Below, piece after piece: positions 7,452-16,652 of a DNA stretch of 64,000 nt (positions within the stretch are counted from its first letter, which is position 1; each line of letters opens with the position of its first letter). The notes under the pieces are model-generated. The model was given only the letters and a program-made list of their open reading frames with translations. It did no database searches and was not told the origin of the DNA. This DNA is from an uncultured Muribaculaceae bacterium (lineage in GTDB: Bacteria > Bacteroidota > Bacteroidia > Bacteroidales > Muribaculaceae): NCBI GenBank assembly GCA_910579845.1, contig CAJTWL010000001.1, forward strand, positions 1-64,000. The letters run 5' to 3'. Both the position numbers and the translations under genes were made by a program.

Positions 7452-8577
7452 CACGTATCTTTCTTTCCTTTTTATAAGTCTCGAGATTTAATTTCTTCAA
7501 TCTCTGTACATATCCGGTACCCTCATTATTGAAGAGAGCTTCCATATCGATATATTTATCCCCGTTCCCTTTCTTTATCGGAAACACTTCTGATCTTGCG
7601 GCTTTTGCTTTATCTGCCAAAGGTGAATGCCCGGAAGGAAGTGAGCCTCTCAAATCCTTATCAACTCCATCCGCAAAACACCTTACCGCCCTGATTTCAG
7701 AACATGGTGGATAACCGAGACCAGTCCACATTACATACTCATGCTTTACAAATTCAGGAGTAATTTCGTTTAAAGAAGCAAGCGGTCTGCAACCTTCAAT
7801 TGCCACAGTTGCCGTAGATTTGAACCTTGGTATGAAATCCTGATCTATCACCCATTTATCACCGGCGACTGAATAATCCCGTTTTTTCAAGTCATGATAA
7901 AAACTTCTGCTTAGTTCCTCCGTAAGAACCTCGGGAGTAATGGATTTATCTGCTATATACGGAGACAGTAAATGGCATGCATTGGACTCCCGGACGAAAC
8001 CATATCCTTCATTTTTTCTGCCGGAATGGCTGTAATTTGTACGCACCAGCACATGATTCTCAGCATCCTGCAAATCAAATCTTTTATACGAATGGTTATT
8101 TGTTTCAAAATACGCGCCATTACCCAACGCATCAATTACTCCGAAATTAGCTTCAACTCCCATAGGTCGAGGCAATGTTTCAAGAAGATGTGCGAAATCC
8201 TCTACTGTTTTACAGGATTTGAGGGCCTCGCTCATCACAAGCCCCTCTTTATCCATGTTCTTTGAACTTACATTATCATCCTTTATATTGTATGATGCGG
8301 TATTCATTACAGCAAATCCCATCTCGTTCATACCCATCCATGCCTCCTTAAGAAGACGGTCACCAGCGTTATATAAGGCAACATATGAATATTCTCCTGG
8401 TTTGCAACTGACATACTCAACTTTGTTGTCTACAGTACTTGTATCACGATGTTTCCACAATATTGGACGACCATAGGGATTCATATCCGCTCCTATGATC
8501 GCGGATGTACAAGCATCGCTAACCGACACAGATAAACAACAACTTAATAAAACAATAAATATAATCTTCTTTATCAT
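7435..8577 (-). CDS. Exported Ntn hydrolase, C45/acyltransferase-like
   Basis: A 380-residue protein starting at the ATG at 8577 (MIKKIIFIVL); a TTG nine codons upstream would spoil the signal peptide. The signal ends 'SVSDA' and is followed directly by Cys23-Thr-Ser, so signal cleavage would expose a Cys nucleophile, as in N-terminal-nucleophile hydrolases of the C45/choloylglycine hydrolase group. Supporting motifs are 'ILWKHRDTS', 'GMNEMGFAVMNTA' and 'GNGAYFETNNHSY'. Known members cleave amide bonds (penicillin acyl, bile-salt, beta-alanyl dipeptide-type). The substrate here is not determinable. It follows malQ by 7 nt and overlaps the next gene. Confidence 0.8.
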   Translation of the reverse strand: MIKKIIFIVLLSCCLSVSVSDACTSAIIGADMNPYGRPILWKHRDTSTVDNKVEYVSCKPGEYSYVALYNAGDRLLKEAWMGMNEMGFAVMNTASYNIKDDNVSSKNMDKEGLVMSEALKSCKTVEDFAHLLETLPRPMGVEANFGVIDALGNGAYFETNNHSYKRFDLQDAENHVLVRTNYSHSGRKNEGYGFVRESNACHLLSPYIADKSITPEVLTEELSRSFYHDLKKRDYSVAGDKWVIDQDFIPRFKSTATVAIEGCRPLASLNEITPEFVKHEYVMWTGLGYPPCSEIRAVRCFADGVDKDLRGSLPSGHSPLADKAKAARSEVFPIKKGNGDKYIDMEALFNNEGTGYVQRLKKLNLETYKKERKIRDGKQR

Positions 8578-8584
8578 ATCCGGA

Positions 8585-11260
8585 TTATCTGCCTGAATCC
8601 TCAATAATTCTTTTTATATAAGCATTAAATGAATCCTTACGCACCAGATCCTCAATTGTGATATGCATTCGATAACGCCAATAATGATTAGGATTTGCAG
8701 GAACGTTAATCTGCTCTTCACGAGGATCGGTACGTCTGATGTCTCCGTCGCAAGCGAACCAATCCTGCAATGGAAGAATACACAGAATTGACGGGCTTTT
8801 AAGATTCAATTCAATAATCTTGTCACAAATCCATGGCTCACAATACAACGGAGCTTCACCACTTTCTCCCAATATCTGATTGAAGAAACGCTGGCTGACG
8901 CCCTTGTCCTCTTCCCACCAACCTCTTATGCCTGCCATGTCATGAGTAGATGTTGTACAAACGGAGAAATATGGATATTCCGCTGTATTTCCAAATTCAG
9001 ACTTCGGATTCTTAGGCATTCTCTGGATTTCCAGTGAAAGAATCTGTAATTTACTCATAACATCAGGCACACATGCCGGAATCATTCCTAAATCCTCAGC
9101 ACAAGTCAGCATTGATGTCGAGTCAAGCAATGGCGGAAGTTTCCACATGGCTTTTCCATACCAGAAATCATTATGTCTGTGATAGAAGAAATCATCGTAT
9201 AGGCGATTGAAATTCCATTTGGCATAATCAGACAATACCCTATACTGATATGTCTGCTGTCCTGCAATACGCGGGTGATACTGTCCTCTGTTATAAGGAT
9301 CTTCTACAAACAAGACATCATCTATAAGACCAAGTAAGCCATCCTTGATCCTTTTTGACGCATCATCATCTTTCCCCTCGAAATAGTCTTCAACCTTTCT
9401 TTGAGTATTGACAAATTCATTAAGACAATATCTGTCTTCGGACAGACGTGTAAGATAATTGTCCTTCGCATCCTGCGTATATTCTCCAAAGAGGTCATAA
9501 AGCATCCACTCCAGAATCAGAGGCTTTGTCTGAACATCCGGATTAATCCAGAAATCATAATTATTTCTTAATTCATCTGAGGTATAAGGAAGCGCAGGAT
9601 TAAAATATCCAAGTAAACCATGTACGGCATCCATCGGTATTTCCCAAATGCGGAAAAAGCCAAGTATATGATCAATACGGTAGGCATCAAAATATTCAGC
9701 CATTTTGCGGAATCTGTTTTTCCACCATAGAAAACCGTCTTTAGCCATCTCATCCCAATTGTATGTCGGTAAGCCCCAGTTCTGACCGAGTACAGAAAAT
9801 TCATCCGGTGGAGCTCCTGCCTGAGTATTCATGTTGAACAATTTAGGTCGCTGCCATGCGTCTACACTATTTCTACTGATTCCTATAGGAATATCTCCTT
9901 TCAATACCACACCTTTGCTATGAGCATAATCCCTTGCCTCGTGAAGCTGCATGTCAAGATGATACTGCACAAAATAATAATATAATATCTTATCTGGATT
10001 TTGTTTGCACAGATTATCAATCTTGGCATTATCATATTCTGCATACTCTTCCCATAAGCTATTATCCGGAGTACCATATTTCTCGCGCAACAGACACCAC
10101 GCGGCATAAGGTTTAAGCCAATACTCATTTATGGTCACGAATTTCTTATAGTCATTACGGCGTCTGACAGAAGCACCTCTCTCTACATACAGTTCTCTGA
10201 GATACTCGTTCTTAGAATCTAAAACAGCTTCATAATCGACCTGTTCCAATTCATTTAATTTTTTCGCTTTTTTATAAAAATGTTCCTGCCGTGATTTATC
10301 TTTTAGAGTCCCGACTTTCCAGGGATTCAGATATAATGGATGCAGCGCAAAAATTGAGTTGGCTTTATAAGGATAGGAATCAAGCCAGGTACCGGTCAAT
10401 GTAGTGTCATTAATCGGCAACAATTGAAGGATTTTCTGACCCGTTATCTCACACCAGTCAACCATCCTCTTTATATCCATAAAGTCACCTACACCGAAAT
10501 CATTCTCACTTCTTAGTGAAAACACAGGAATAGCGGTTCCGGCACCGCGCCAGTTCTCTTTAGGATTATCAAACCGGATATCACTAAACTCAAGTATTGA
10601 ATCTTTTGTAGTGGGATATCTATTCAGAACTCGGTTAGAACCGGGTTCCCATGCTTTTATTATTTTTGTATCTTTATTTAGAATGATAAATTTATATTCC
10701 AATGGAAGTGATAGAGAATCGGCATTGACCGCAACTTCCCATATAGGAAATCTGGAGTCATTCATAATCAGCGCATGTTCTCCATTCCAATTACCTAATG
10801 CACTCCCCTCTCCTACCAATGCAAGCACTTCTCCTGGTTCAACCATAGGAGCCTCTACAGAAAAACGAATAGTATTGGCTTTTCCGGGCAAAGGCTGATC
10901 CCGGAATGTCCGCTTTAACATACCGTCTATGAACGCAGATGAATAAAATGGTTTCTCCGGCGGCAGCGATTGCCATGTTGAAATTATCTCATAATCATTT
11001 ACACCTGAAAATGGAATAAATTTATGAGGTGTACCCCATTCAAATCTCCATTCTTTTTCAGGAGCTTTAACTATAAATGAATAATAAAACTCCGGAAAAC
11101 CCTTATTCCCTTCGAGAACTACACACCAGGTATCCGGGCTTACAAGTTTCATCTCCAATGCTTTGTCAGCATTGCCCATACCTAATTCCGGAAGAGAACC
11201 GCTAATGAACAGCGATTCTCCCCAGACAGTATGATAGTTTATTGATATTACAATCTTCAT
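8585..11260 (-). CDS. malQ: 4-alpha-glucanotransferase (GH77) with starch-binding domains
   Basis: An 891-residue amylomaltase that transfers alpha-1,4-glucan segments between maltodextrins in the cytosol. The N-terminal quarter holds two CBM20-like starch-binding modules (residues about 1-110 and 125-230: 'WGESLFISGSLPELGMGN' and 'VLALVGEGSALGNWNG'). The GH77 barrel begins near 'GAGTAIPVFSLRSENDFGVGDF' (about 240). Catalytic signatures are 'DAYRIDHILGFFRIW' (nucleophile Asp), 'CAEDLGMIPACVP' (Glu) and 'TSTHDMAGIRGWW' (Asp). The length and architecture match the long Bacteroidetes/plant DPE2-like form rather than the short bacterial form. It lies 37 nt after nrdJ. Confidence 0.95.
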   Translation of the reverse strand: MKIVISINYHTVWGESLFISGSLPELGMGNADKALEMKLVSPDTWCVVLEGNKGFPEFYYSFIVKAPEKEWRFEWGTPHKFIPFSGVNDYEIISTWQSLPPEKPFYSSAFIDGMLKRTFRDQPLPGKANTIRFSVEAPMVEPGEVLALVGEGSALGNWNGEHALIMNDSRFPIWEVAVNADSLSLPLEYKFIILNKDTKIIKAWEPGSNRVLNRYPTTKDSILEFSDIRFDNPKENWRGAGTAIPVFSLRSENDFGVGDFMDIKRMVDWCEITGQKILQLLPINDTTLTGTWLDSYPYKANSIFALHPLYLNPWKVGTLKDKSRQEHFYKKAKKLNELEQVDYEAVLDSKNEYLRELYVERGASVRRRNDYKKFVTINEYWLKPYAAWCLLREKYGTPDNSLWEEYAEYDNAKIDNLCKQNPDKILYYYFVQYHLDMQLHEARDYAHSKGVVLKGDIPIGISRNSVDAWQRPKLFNMNTQAGAPPDEFSVLGQNWGLPTYNWDEMAKDGFLWWKNRFRKMAEYFDAYRIDHILGFFRIWEIPMDAVHGLLGYFNPALPYTSDELRNNYDFWINPDVQTKPLILEWMLYDLFGEYTQDAKDNYLTRLSEDRYCLNEFVNTQRKVEDYFEGKDDDASKRIKDGLLGLIDDVLFVEDPYNRGQYHPRIAGQQTYQYRVLSDYAKWNFNRLYDDFFYHRHNDFWYGKAMWKLPPLLDSTSMLTCAEDLGMIPACVPDVMSKLQILSLEIQRMPKNPKSEFGNTAEYPYFSVCTTSTHDMAGIRGWWEEDKGVSQRFFNQILGESGEAPLYCEPWICDKIIELNLKSPSILCILPLQDWFACDGDIRRTDPREEQINVPANPNHYWRYRMHITIEDLVRKDSFNAYIKRIIEDSGR

Positions 11261-11297
11261 TGTTCTTCAAGATATATAGATTCAGATTCAATTGACA

Positions 11298-13832
11298 TCA
11301 ACCGCATTTGGAATTGCCACATGAAGTACATATCAGGCAGCCTTCCTGATATATTAACGTTTCAGCACCACATTTCGGACATTTCTGACCGGTGGCGACT
11401 GTTCCATTAGGAAGATATTTTTTCAAAGCACGTTCTACACCATTTTTCCATGTATTGATATTTGTAGAATCGAGTTCAAGAGTGCCTACAAGTTTCAATA
11501 CCTGATCTATAGGCATACCATATCTTAATACTCCTGAAATCAGTTTTGCATAATTCCAGAATTCAGGATTGAATTTCTCGCTAAGACCTTCAATTGTAGT
11601 TTTATAACCTCTTTTATTGATAAACTGGAAATCATAGCGCTTCTTGCCTTCAGAATCGACCGCCTTGATAATTTTTCCGTTATTGACGCTTTTGGGACAA
11701 AAGATACCTTCCTCGTCATCAGCAAGACCTGTGAATATCTCATAAGGCTTACCATCAACAAGCCCTACAAAAGCAATCCACTTTTCCTTATTATTCTGGA
11801 AACGCACTACATCCGCATCAAGTTCTATCGGACGTTTAACTATATGTTCAGGATTTGCAATGAGCTTCGGTGCTGAAGAAGCCGGCGTAATGGCAGCAAG
11901 AACATTGTTACGTGAACCATCCCTATAAACCGTACAGCCCTTGCATCCTGCCTTCCAAGCCTCGACATACAGTTTTCCGACCAATTCTTCGGTAACATCA
12001 TTGGGCAGATTTATAGTAACGCTTATTGAATGATCCACCCACTTCTGTACAGATCCCTGCATTCTGACTTTCTCCATCCAGTCGACATCATTACTTGTCG
12101 CCTTATAATAAGGAGATTTCATAACAAGTTCTTCTATCTCTTCAGCAGACATGTTATCTTTCTTCTCTATCCCGTTTATCTTCATCCATTCAAGAAACTT
12201 ATGATGATAAACAATGTATTCCTCAAATGCGTCACCCACTTCATCTACGAAGTCGATCCTTACATTCTCATCCGAAGGATTAACCTTTCTTTTTCTTTTA
12301 TATACAGGGAGAAAAACAGGTTCAATTCCGGAAGAAGTCTGCGTCATGATAGAGGTTGTACCTGTAGGCGCTATAGTCAGGCACGCTATATTGCGTCTTC
12401 CATTCTTAACCATTCTCTCATAAAGCGCAGGATCAGCCTCCTTTATACGATTGATATAGGGATTGTGTTTCTCTCTGTCAGGATCAAAGACCTCAAAAGC
12501 ACCGCGCTCTTCAGCCATATCCACAGATGCGGAATAATAAGCAAGAGCAAGCTGTTTGTGGACTTCAGTAGAAAAATCAGTTGCCTCCTTGGTTCCGTAC
12601 CTATAACCAAGTGCCGCAAGCATATCTCCTTCGGCTGTAGTGCCACATCCCGTACGACGACCCTTTAGAGTTTTTGAACGAATTTTCTTCCATAGATTAA
12701 GTTCGGTGCTTTTAACCTCTGCTGTTTCCGGATCACCTTCTATTTTTGTAATGATAGTATCGATTTTTTCCATTTCAAGATCGATAATATCATCCATAAT
12801 TCGTTGAGCTTTGCCAACATGCTCACGGAAAAGTCCAAAATCGAATTCCGCCTCGGGAGTAAACGGATTCTTTACATAACTGTAAAGATTAATGGCGACA
12901 AGTCGGCAGCTGTCGTAAGGACATAATGGAATCTCTCCGCAAGGATTGGTAGAAACGGTTTCAAATCCCAGATCTGCATAACAGTCAGGAACAGACTCTC
13001 GCTGAATGGTATCCCAGAACAGCACTCCCGGTTCCGCACTCTTCCATGCATTATGCACGATCTTGTTCCAAAGCTTTGATGCATCAATCTGCTTAACCAT
13101 CTTGGGATCATTTCCTTTCACAGGGAACTGTTGCTGATAAGGCACCCCGTCAACAGCGGCTTTCATGAAATCATCGTCGATCTTCACCGAGACGTTGGCT
13201 CCCGTAACTTTACCCTCAGTCATTTTTGCATCTATAAAGCTTTCAGCATCCGGATGCTTGATACTTACAGTCATCATCAAGGCCCCGCGACGTCCATCCT
13301 GTGCCACTTCACGGGTACTATTGCTATAACGCTCCATGAAAGGTACAAGACCGGTTGATGTCAAAGCCGAATTTTTCACAGGACTGCCTTTGGGTCTTAT
13401 ATGTGACAGATCGTGACCGACACCTCCTCGACGCTTCATAAGCTGAACTTGTTCCTCATCTATTCTGATAATACCACCATATGAATCGGGGTGACCGTCA
13501 AGTCCGATTACAAAACAGTTGGAAAGAGATCCTACCTGGAAATTATTTCCAATTCCAGCCATAGGGCTGCCCTGAGGAACAATATACTTGAAATGATCAA
13601 GCAAATTGAATGCCTCTTCCTCACTCATCGGATTGGGATACTTACTTTCTATACGAGCAATCTCGGAAGCAATTCGACGGTGCATCTGATCCGGACTTTT
13701 TTCATAGAAATTTCCATCGGAATCTTTCAATGCATATTTACTCGCCCATACACGGGCCGCCAATTCATCACCCTTAAAATATTCCAACGATGCGGAATAC
13801 GCTTCATCATATGTGTAAGTTTGCGGTGCCAT
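11298..13832 (-). CDS. nrdJ: Adenosylcobalamin-dependent (class II) ribonucleotide reductase
   Basis: A 844-residue class II reductase that makes deoxyribonucleotides without oxygen, using vitamin B12 to generate the thiyl radical. The start is the ATG at 13832 (MAPQTYTYDEA); a longer reading adds 13 unrelated residues. Conserved regions are 'GSLSNCFVIG' (first redox Cys), 'RRGGVGHDLSHIRPKGSPV', 'STNPCGEIPLCPYDSCRL' (radical Cys with Asn and Glu) and 'TIAPTGTTSIM'. The tail 'CPKCGAETLIYQEGCLICTSCGNSKCG' region is a Cys-rich ribbon that probably carries the re-reducing thiols. No cobalamin riboswitch or NrdR box is evident upstream. B12 dependence fits an auxotrophic gut anaerobe. Confidence 0.95.
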   Translation of the reverse strand: MAPQTYTYDEAYSASLEYFKGDELAARVWASKYALKDSDGNFYEKSPDQMHRRIASEIARIESKYPNPMSEEEAFNLLDHFKYIVPQGSPMAGIGNNFQVGSLSNCFVIGLDGHPDSYGGIIRIDEEQVQLMKRRGGVGHDLSHIRPKGSPVKNSALTSTGLVPFMERYSNSTREVAQDGRRGALMMTVSIKHPDAESFIDAKMTEGKVTGANVSVKIDDDFMKAAVDGVPYQQQFPVKGNDPKMVKQIDASKLWNKIVHNAWKSAEPGVLFWDTIQRESVPDCYADLGFETVSTNPCGEIPLCPYDSCRLVAINLYSYVKNPFTPEAEFDFGLFREHVGKAQRIMDDIIDLEMEKIDTIITKIEGDPETAEVKSTELNLWKKIRSKTLKGRRTGCGTTAEGDMLAALGYRYGTKEATDFSTEVHKQLALAYYSASVDMAEERGAFEVFDPDREKHNPYINRIKEADPALYERMVKNGRRNIACLTIAPTGTTSIMTQTSSGIEPVFLPVYKRKRKVNPSDENVRIDFVDEVGDAFEEYIVYHHKFLEWMKINGIEKKDNMSAEEIEELVMKSPYYKATSNDVDWMEKVRMQGSVQKWVDHSISVTINLPNDVTEELVGKLYVEAWKAGCKGCTVYRDGSRNNVLAAITPASSAPKLIANPEHIVKRPIELDADVVRFQNNKEKWIAFVGLVDGKPYEIFTGLADDEEGIFCPKSVNNGKIIKAVDSEGKKRYDFQFINKRGYKTTIEGLSEKFNPEFWNYAKLISGVLRYGMPIDQVLKLVGTLELDSTNINTWKNGVERALKKYLPNGTVATGQKCPKCGAETLIYQEGCLICTSCGNSKCG

Positions 13833-14193
13833 AAATTTAATAACAAAGTATTCCAGCCCATATTCCAACAATCAATTTATATACATATTTTAAAGTGCTT
13901 TATAAAATGCATATATTAAAAATGCTGACCTGAAATGGAAAACTTTTTAATTATAATATGTTTTAAAGTTTACTGTTTTTGAAAATTTTTAATGATGCAA
14001 ATATCGCATAAAATTTTTAAATAATACAATTTAACAATAATATTTTTTTTAAAATTATAACATCTGGATTCGATCGTTCATATAAAAATGTGAACATCCC
14101 TACAGACAGGTTTTATATCGCTCTCTTGCCCAAAATACCGATTATAATTTGTATCTTTGTAACGAAAATTAGAAATATAGATCACTTCAATAT
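13833..14193. promoter_or_regulatory. Divergent nrdJ/AraC intergenic region
   Basis: 361 nt, very AT-rich, with no convincing ORF. TATCTTTG at 14152-14159 fits the -7 consensus for the AraC gene (start 14194), with TTG at 14126-14128 as a -33 box, although the spacing of 23 nt is long. An inverted repeat GTTCA-N10-TGAAC (14076-14095) is a possible operator. I could not find a clear promoter for nrdJ on the minus strand, nor a cobalamin riboswitch. Confidence 0.45.
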
Positions 14194-15060
14194 ATGGATT
14201 ACGGTTACCGCTATAATATCGACCTACCAGACAATCTGCCTACTATCCTCAATCAGGACTTTTGGATAATGGAAAATATAGGTCCTGAAATGTTAAATTC
14301 ATTACATGAGCCTGTAAAATTCGCGGCAACGACATGGATAATTGTAAAGGATGGAAGTTTCTCTGCGGAAATCAATCTTATTAATTATAATCTTAAGGCT
14401 CCGGCATTGCTGATGATAGAAAGCAGCCAAATCATGTTACCCAAACATGTAAGTGATGATTTTCTGGCATCTGTAATAGTGATATCAAGACGCTATCGTG
14501 ACAATCTGTTGCTTTTCATGAATAATATGCCTTTATATTCACTGATGTCAAGACATCCGGTGGTAAATGCACCACAAGAAATTATGCCGGATATAGACAG
14601 ATTCTTTACCGATATTGCCGCTTCCCTTGCAGACAAAAAACATCCTTATCAGCAACAGATACTATTATTTCAACTTGCCGGATTTGTTTTCAAGACTCTG
14701 TATAAATGTTTTGAGCCCTATTCAAAAGAGATACTTTCCAATCAAAGCAGAATGGTCGATCAGTTTCTCCAATTGGCTCAACAGAATTTCAAAAAGGAGC
14801 GATTTATTGATTTCTATGCACAGAAACTTGAAGTCACATCAAAACATCTGTCAAGAACGCTGAAATCACAAACCGGCTTCACTGCTACAGAATGGATAGA
14901 ACGGTTCGTTATTCTTGAAGCCAAAGTGTTATTGAAATCCTCCAATCTTAATATACAGCAAATATCAGATAAACTTAATTTCCAGTCACAATCATTCTTT
15001 GGGAAATATTTCAAGAAAACTACTGGGATGTCACCAAAAGAATTCCGTAATTCAAAGTAA
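14194..15060 (+). CDS. AraC-family transcriptional regulator
   Basis: A 288-residue regulator. The C-terminal 100 residues form two helix-turn-helix units: 'RFIDFYAQKLEVTSKHLSRTLKSQTG' and 'LNIQQISDKLNFQSQSFFGKYFKKTTGMSPKEFR', which ends with the family signature. The N-terminal half is a cupin-like sensing domain of the type common in Bacteroidales AraC proteins. The signal is unknown. It is convergent with an EamA transporter 30 nt away and divergent from nrdJ, so neither neighbour is clearly its target. Confidence 0.92.
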   Translation: MDYGYRYNIDLPDNLPTILNQDFWIMENIGPEMLNSLHEPVKFAATTWIIVKDGSFSAEINLINYNLKAPALLMIESSQIMLPKHVSDDFLASVIVISRRYRDNLLLFMNNMPLYSLMSRHPVVNAPQEIMPDIDRFFTDIAASLADKKHPYQQQILLFQLAGFVFKTLYKCFEPYSKEILSNQSRMVDQFLQLAQQNFKKERFIDFYAQKLEVTSKHLSRTLKSQTGFTATEWIERFVILEAKVLLKSSNLNIQQISDKLNFQSQSFFGKYFKKTTGMSPKEFRNSK

Positions 15061-15090
15061 ATGTAAGAAATTCCAGTCAATATGTGTTCA

Positions 15091-16026
15091 CTATTTCTTT
15101 TTAAACCAAATTGATCCTTTCCATTTATCTGAAATAATAAGCCCTGCAATAACAAGCAAACAACCGATTATACCCATCGTAAAGATGTGTTCGTCCAGGA
15201 AAAAGCTTGCAGCCACCATAGTTATCGGAGGTTGAAGATAAAGATAATTGTTAGCGGTGACGGCGCCCAGAATTTTCATAGCCTCGTTCCAGATAATATA
15301 GGCAAGAACGGAACAACACATCACAAGGAATATGAAATTAAAAAAATAGCGAGGCTGATAAACGTCGAACAATAAACTCAAATGACTGGGTTCTCCTTGT
15401 AAAAACAATAACGGTAAAGCTGTTACCACACCATAAAAAAAGAGTTTTCTTGTCACGAATAATGTAGTATATGTAGGAATGACCCTACGTATAGCAATTG
15501 TATATATAGCCCAACACAAAGCCGCTGCCAAAGCCAACAAATCTCCGGTCGGTCTTAATTCAAGACTTTCTCCATTTCCAAGAATAATACAAGCTACTCC
15601 AAGTATTGCAATTCCCGAACCGACAATCACTCCAGACTTAATCTTTTGCTTAAAAACGATTGCCATCAGCAAGGTAGTAAAAAGTGGAGAGATCGATGCC
15701 AACAGAGACACATTACCTGCTTTAGTCAGCTGCAAAGCAATATTCTCGGTTATGAAATACAGTGAACCGGAACATATGCCACTGATCAGGAAAGTCAATT
15801 CATCTCTCCATGAATCAGAAAATATTTTTTTTAAAGTTAAAAGCAACAACAGAAAATATGCTCCCGTGAAACGATACACATACATTTCAACCGGAGTAAA
15901 ACCTCCGGATTCCATCAACACTTTGGTGCTTAGAAAAGAAGTTGCCCAAAATGTCACAGTTAGTAACGCTCCTATATGTGCAACGTAAACAAGATAGTTT
16001 CCGCCGATTTTATTATTGAGCTTCAT
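15091..16026 (-). CDS. EamA/DMT-family transporter
   Basis: A 311-residue inner-membrane protein with ten predicted hydrophobic helices in two homologous EamA halves (first about 10-145, second about 160-305), the normal length for the drug/metabolite transporter superfamily. 'PVEMYVYRFTGAYFLLLLL' and 'YLYLQPPITMVAASFFLDE' are the typical half-repeat signatures; the second often precedes the last helix pair. Substrate unknown (amino acids or metabolites in characterised relatives). The gene is monocistronic and divergent from the Fur-family gene. Confidence 0.9.
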   Translation of the reverse strand: MKLNNKIGGNYLVYVAHIGALLTVTFWATSFLSTKVLMESGGFTPVEMYVYRFTGAYFLLLLLTLKKIFSDSWRDELTFLISGICSGSLYFITENIALQLTKAGNVSLLASISPLFTTLLMAIVFKQKIKSGVIVGSGIAILGVACIILGNGESLELRPTGDLLALAAALCWAIYTIAIRRVIPTYTTLFVTRKLFFYGVVTALPLLFLQGEPSHLSLLFDVYQPRYFFNFIFLVMCCSVLAYIIWNEAMKILGAVTANNYLYLQPPITMVAASFFLDEHIFTMGIIGCLLVIAGLIISDKWKGSIWFKKK

Positions 16027-16097
16027 TTATGTGTGTTTCGAGGCTATAGATTCAACACAAAATTACAGATTTTTCACTATTTAAAAAAGAAATAATT

Positions 16098-16105
16098 TAA
16101 ATTTG
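16098..16105 (+). promoter_or_regulatory. -7 element very close to the Fur-family start
   Basis: TAAATTTG matches TAnnTTTG and lies only 6 nt before the ATG at 16112. If it is used, the mRNA would be almost leaderless. The -33 box is not clear. Confidence 0.4.
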
Positions 16106-16111
16106 TAATCT

Positions 16112-16576
16112 ATGAAGTCAAACGAGAAAAAAGAAGATTACAAGGAAAGACTTAAAGAACGATTTTCCCAATATATCAAATCTAAAAAATTGCGTCAGAC
16201 CAATGAAAGATTTGCCATATTGGAAAAGGTAATTGACATGAATACCCACTTCGATATTGACACAATATACAAAGCAATGGAAATCGAGTATCATGTATCC
16301 CGGACTACCGTATATAATACGATTGATCTTTTATGTGAATGCAATATAATAAGGAAACATTATATTGACGGTAATCAGGCTACATTTGATCTTGCCGATT
16401 CAAGACATATCCATCTTATATGCACCTGTTGCGGAAAGATCAAAGAGGTATCGGATACACGAATAGTAGATTATGTCTCAGGAAAGAAATTCAGAGGATT
16501 CAGCCCCGAATTCAGTTCCATATATATTTATGGTATATGTTCGAAATGCAAACGTAAAAAGAATGGAAATAAATAG
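16112..16576 (+). CDS. Fur-family metal-dependent repressor
   Basis: A 154-residue Fur-family protein: an N-terminal winged helix ('RQTNERFAILEKVIDMNTHFDIDTIYKAM', then 'SRTTVYNTIDLLCECNII' as the recognition helix) and a C-terminal dimer domain with the metal motif 'HIHLICTCCGKIKEV' and 'CSKCKRKK'. The CxxC pairs (CTCC and CSKC) form the structural zinc site. It could be Fur, Zur or PerR; the sequence does not separate these. It stands alone upstream of a DUF1015 gene with its own -7 element between them, so no target is apparent. Confidence 0.9.
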   Translation: MKSNEKKEDYKERLKERFSQYIKSKKLRQTNERFAILEKVIDMNTHFDIDTIYKAMEIEYHVSRTTVYNTIDLLCECNIIRKHYIDGNQATFDLADSRHIHLICTCCGKIKEVSDTRIVDYVSGKKFRGFSPEFSSIYIYGICSKCKRKKNGNK

Positions 16577-16596
16577 TATTTTTCAGTTTTAAATTA

Positions 16597-16604
16597 TAAC
16601 TTTG
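16597..16604 (+). promoter_or_regulatory. -7 element upstream of DUF1015
   Basis: TAACTTTG matches TAnnTTTG 49 nt before the DUF1015 start; no good -33 TTTG at the right distance. Confidence 0.4.
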
Positions 16605-16652
16605 AAAATAAAGTGATTTTATAACCATATAAATAAACCTAATACCTATATA

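Noticed and set aside
12030..12668. 212-aa open frame on + opposite nrdJ
   Set aside because: Lies entirely antisense to the well-supported nrdJ, has no family signature, and its composition is that of a shadow frame.
13833..14193. Cobalamin riboswitch upstream of nrdJ
   Set aside because: B12 dependence made it worth looking for, but no B12-box-like sequence or suitable multi-stem structure was found.
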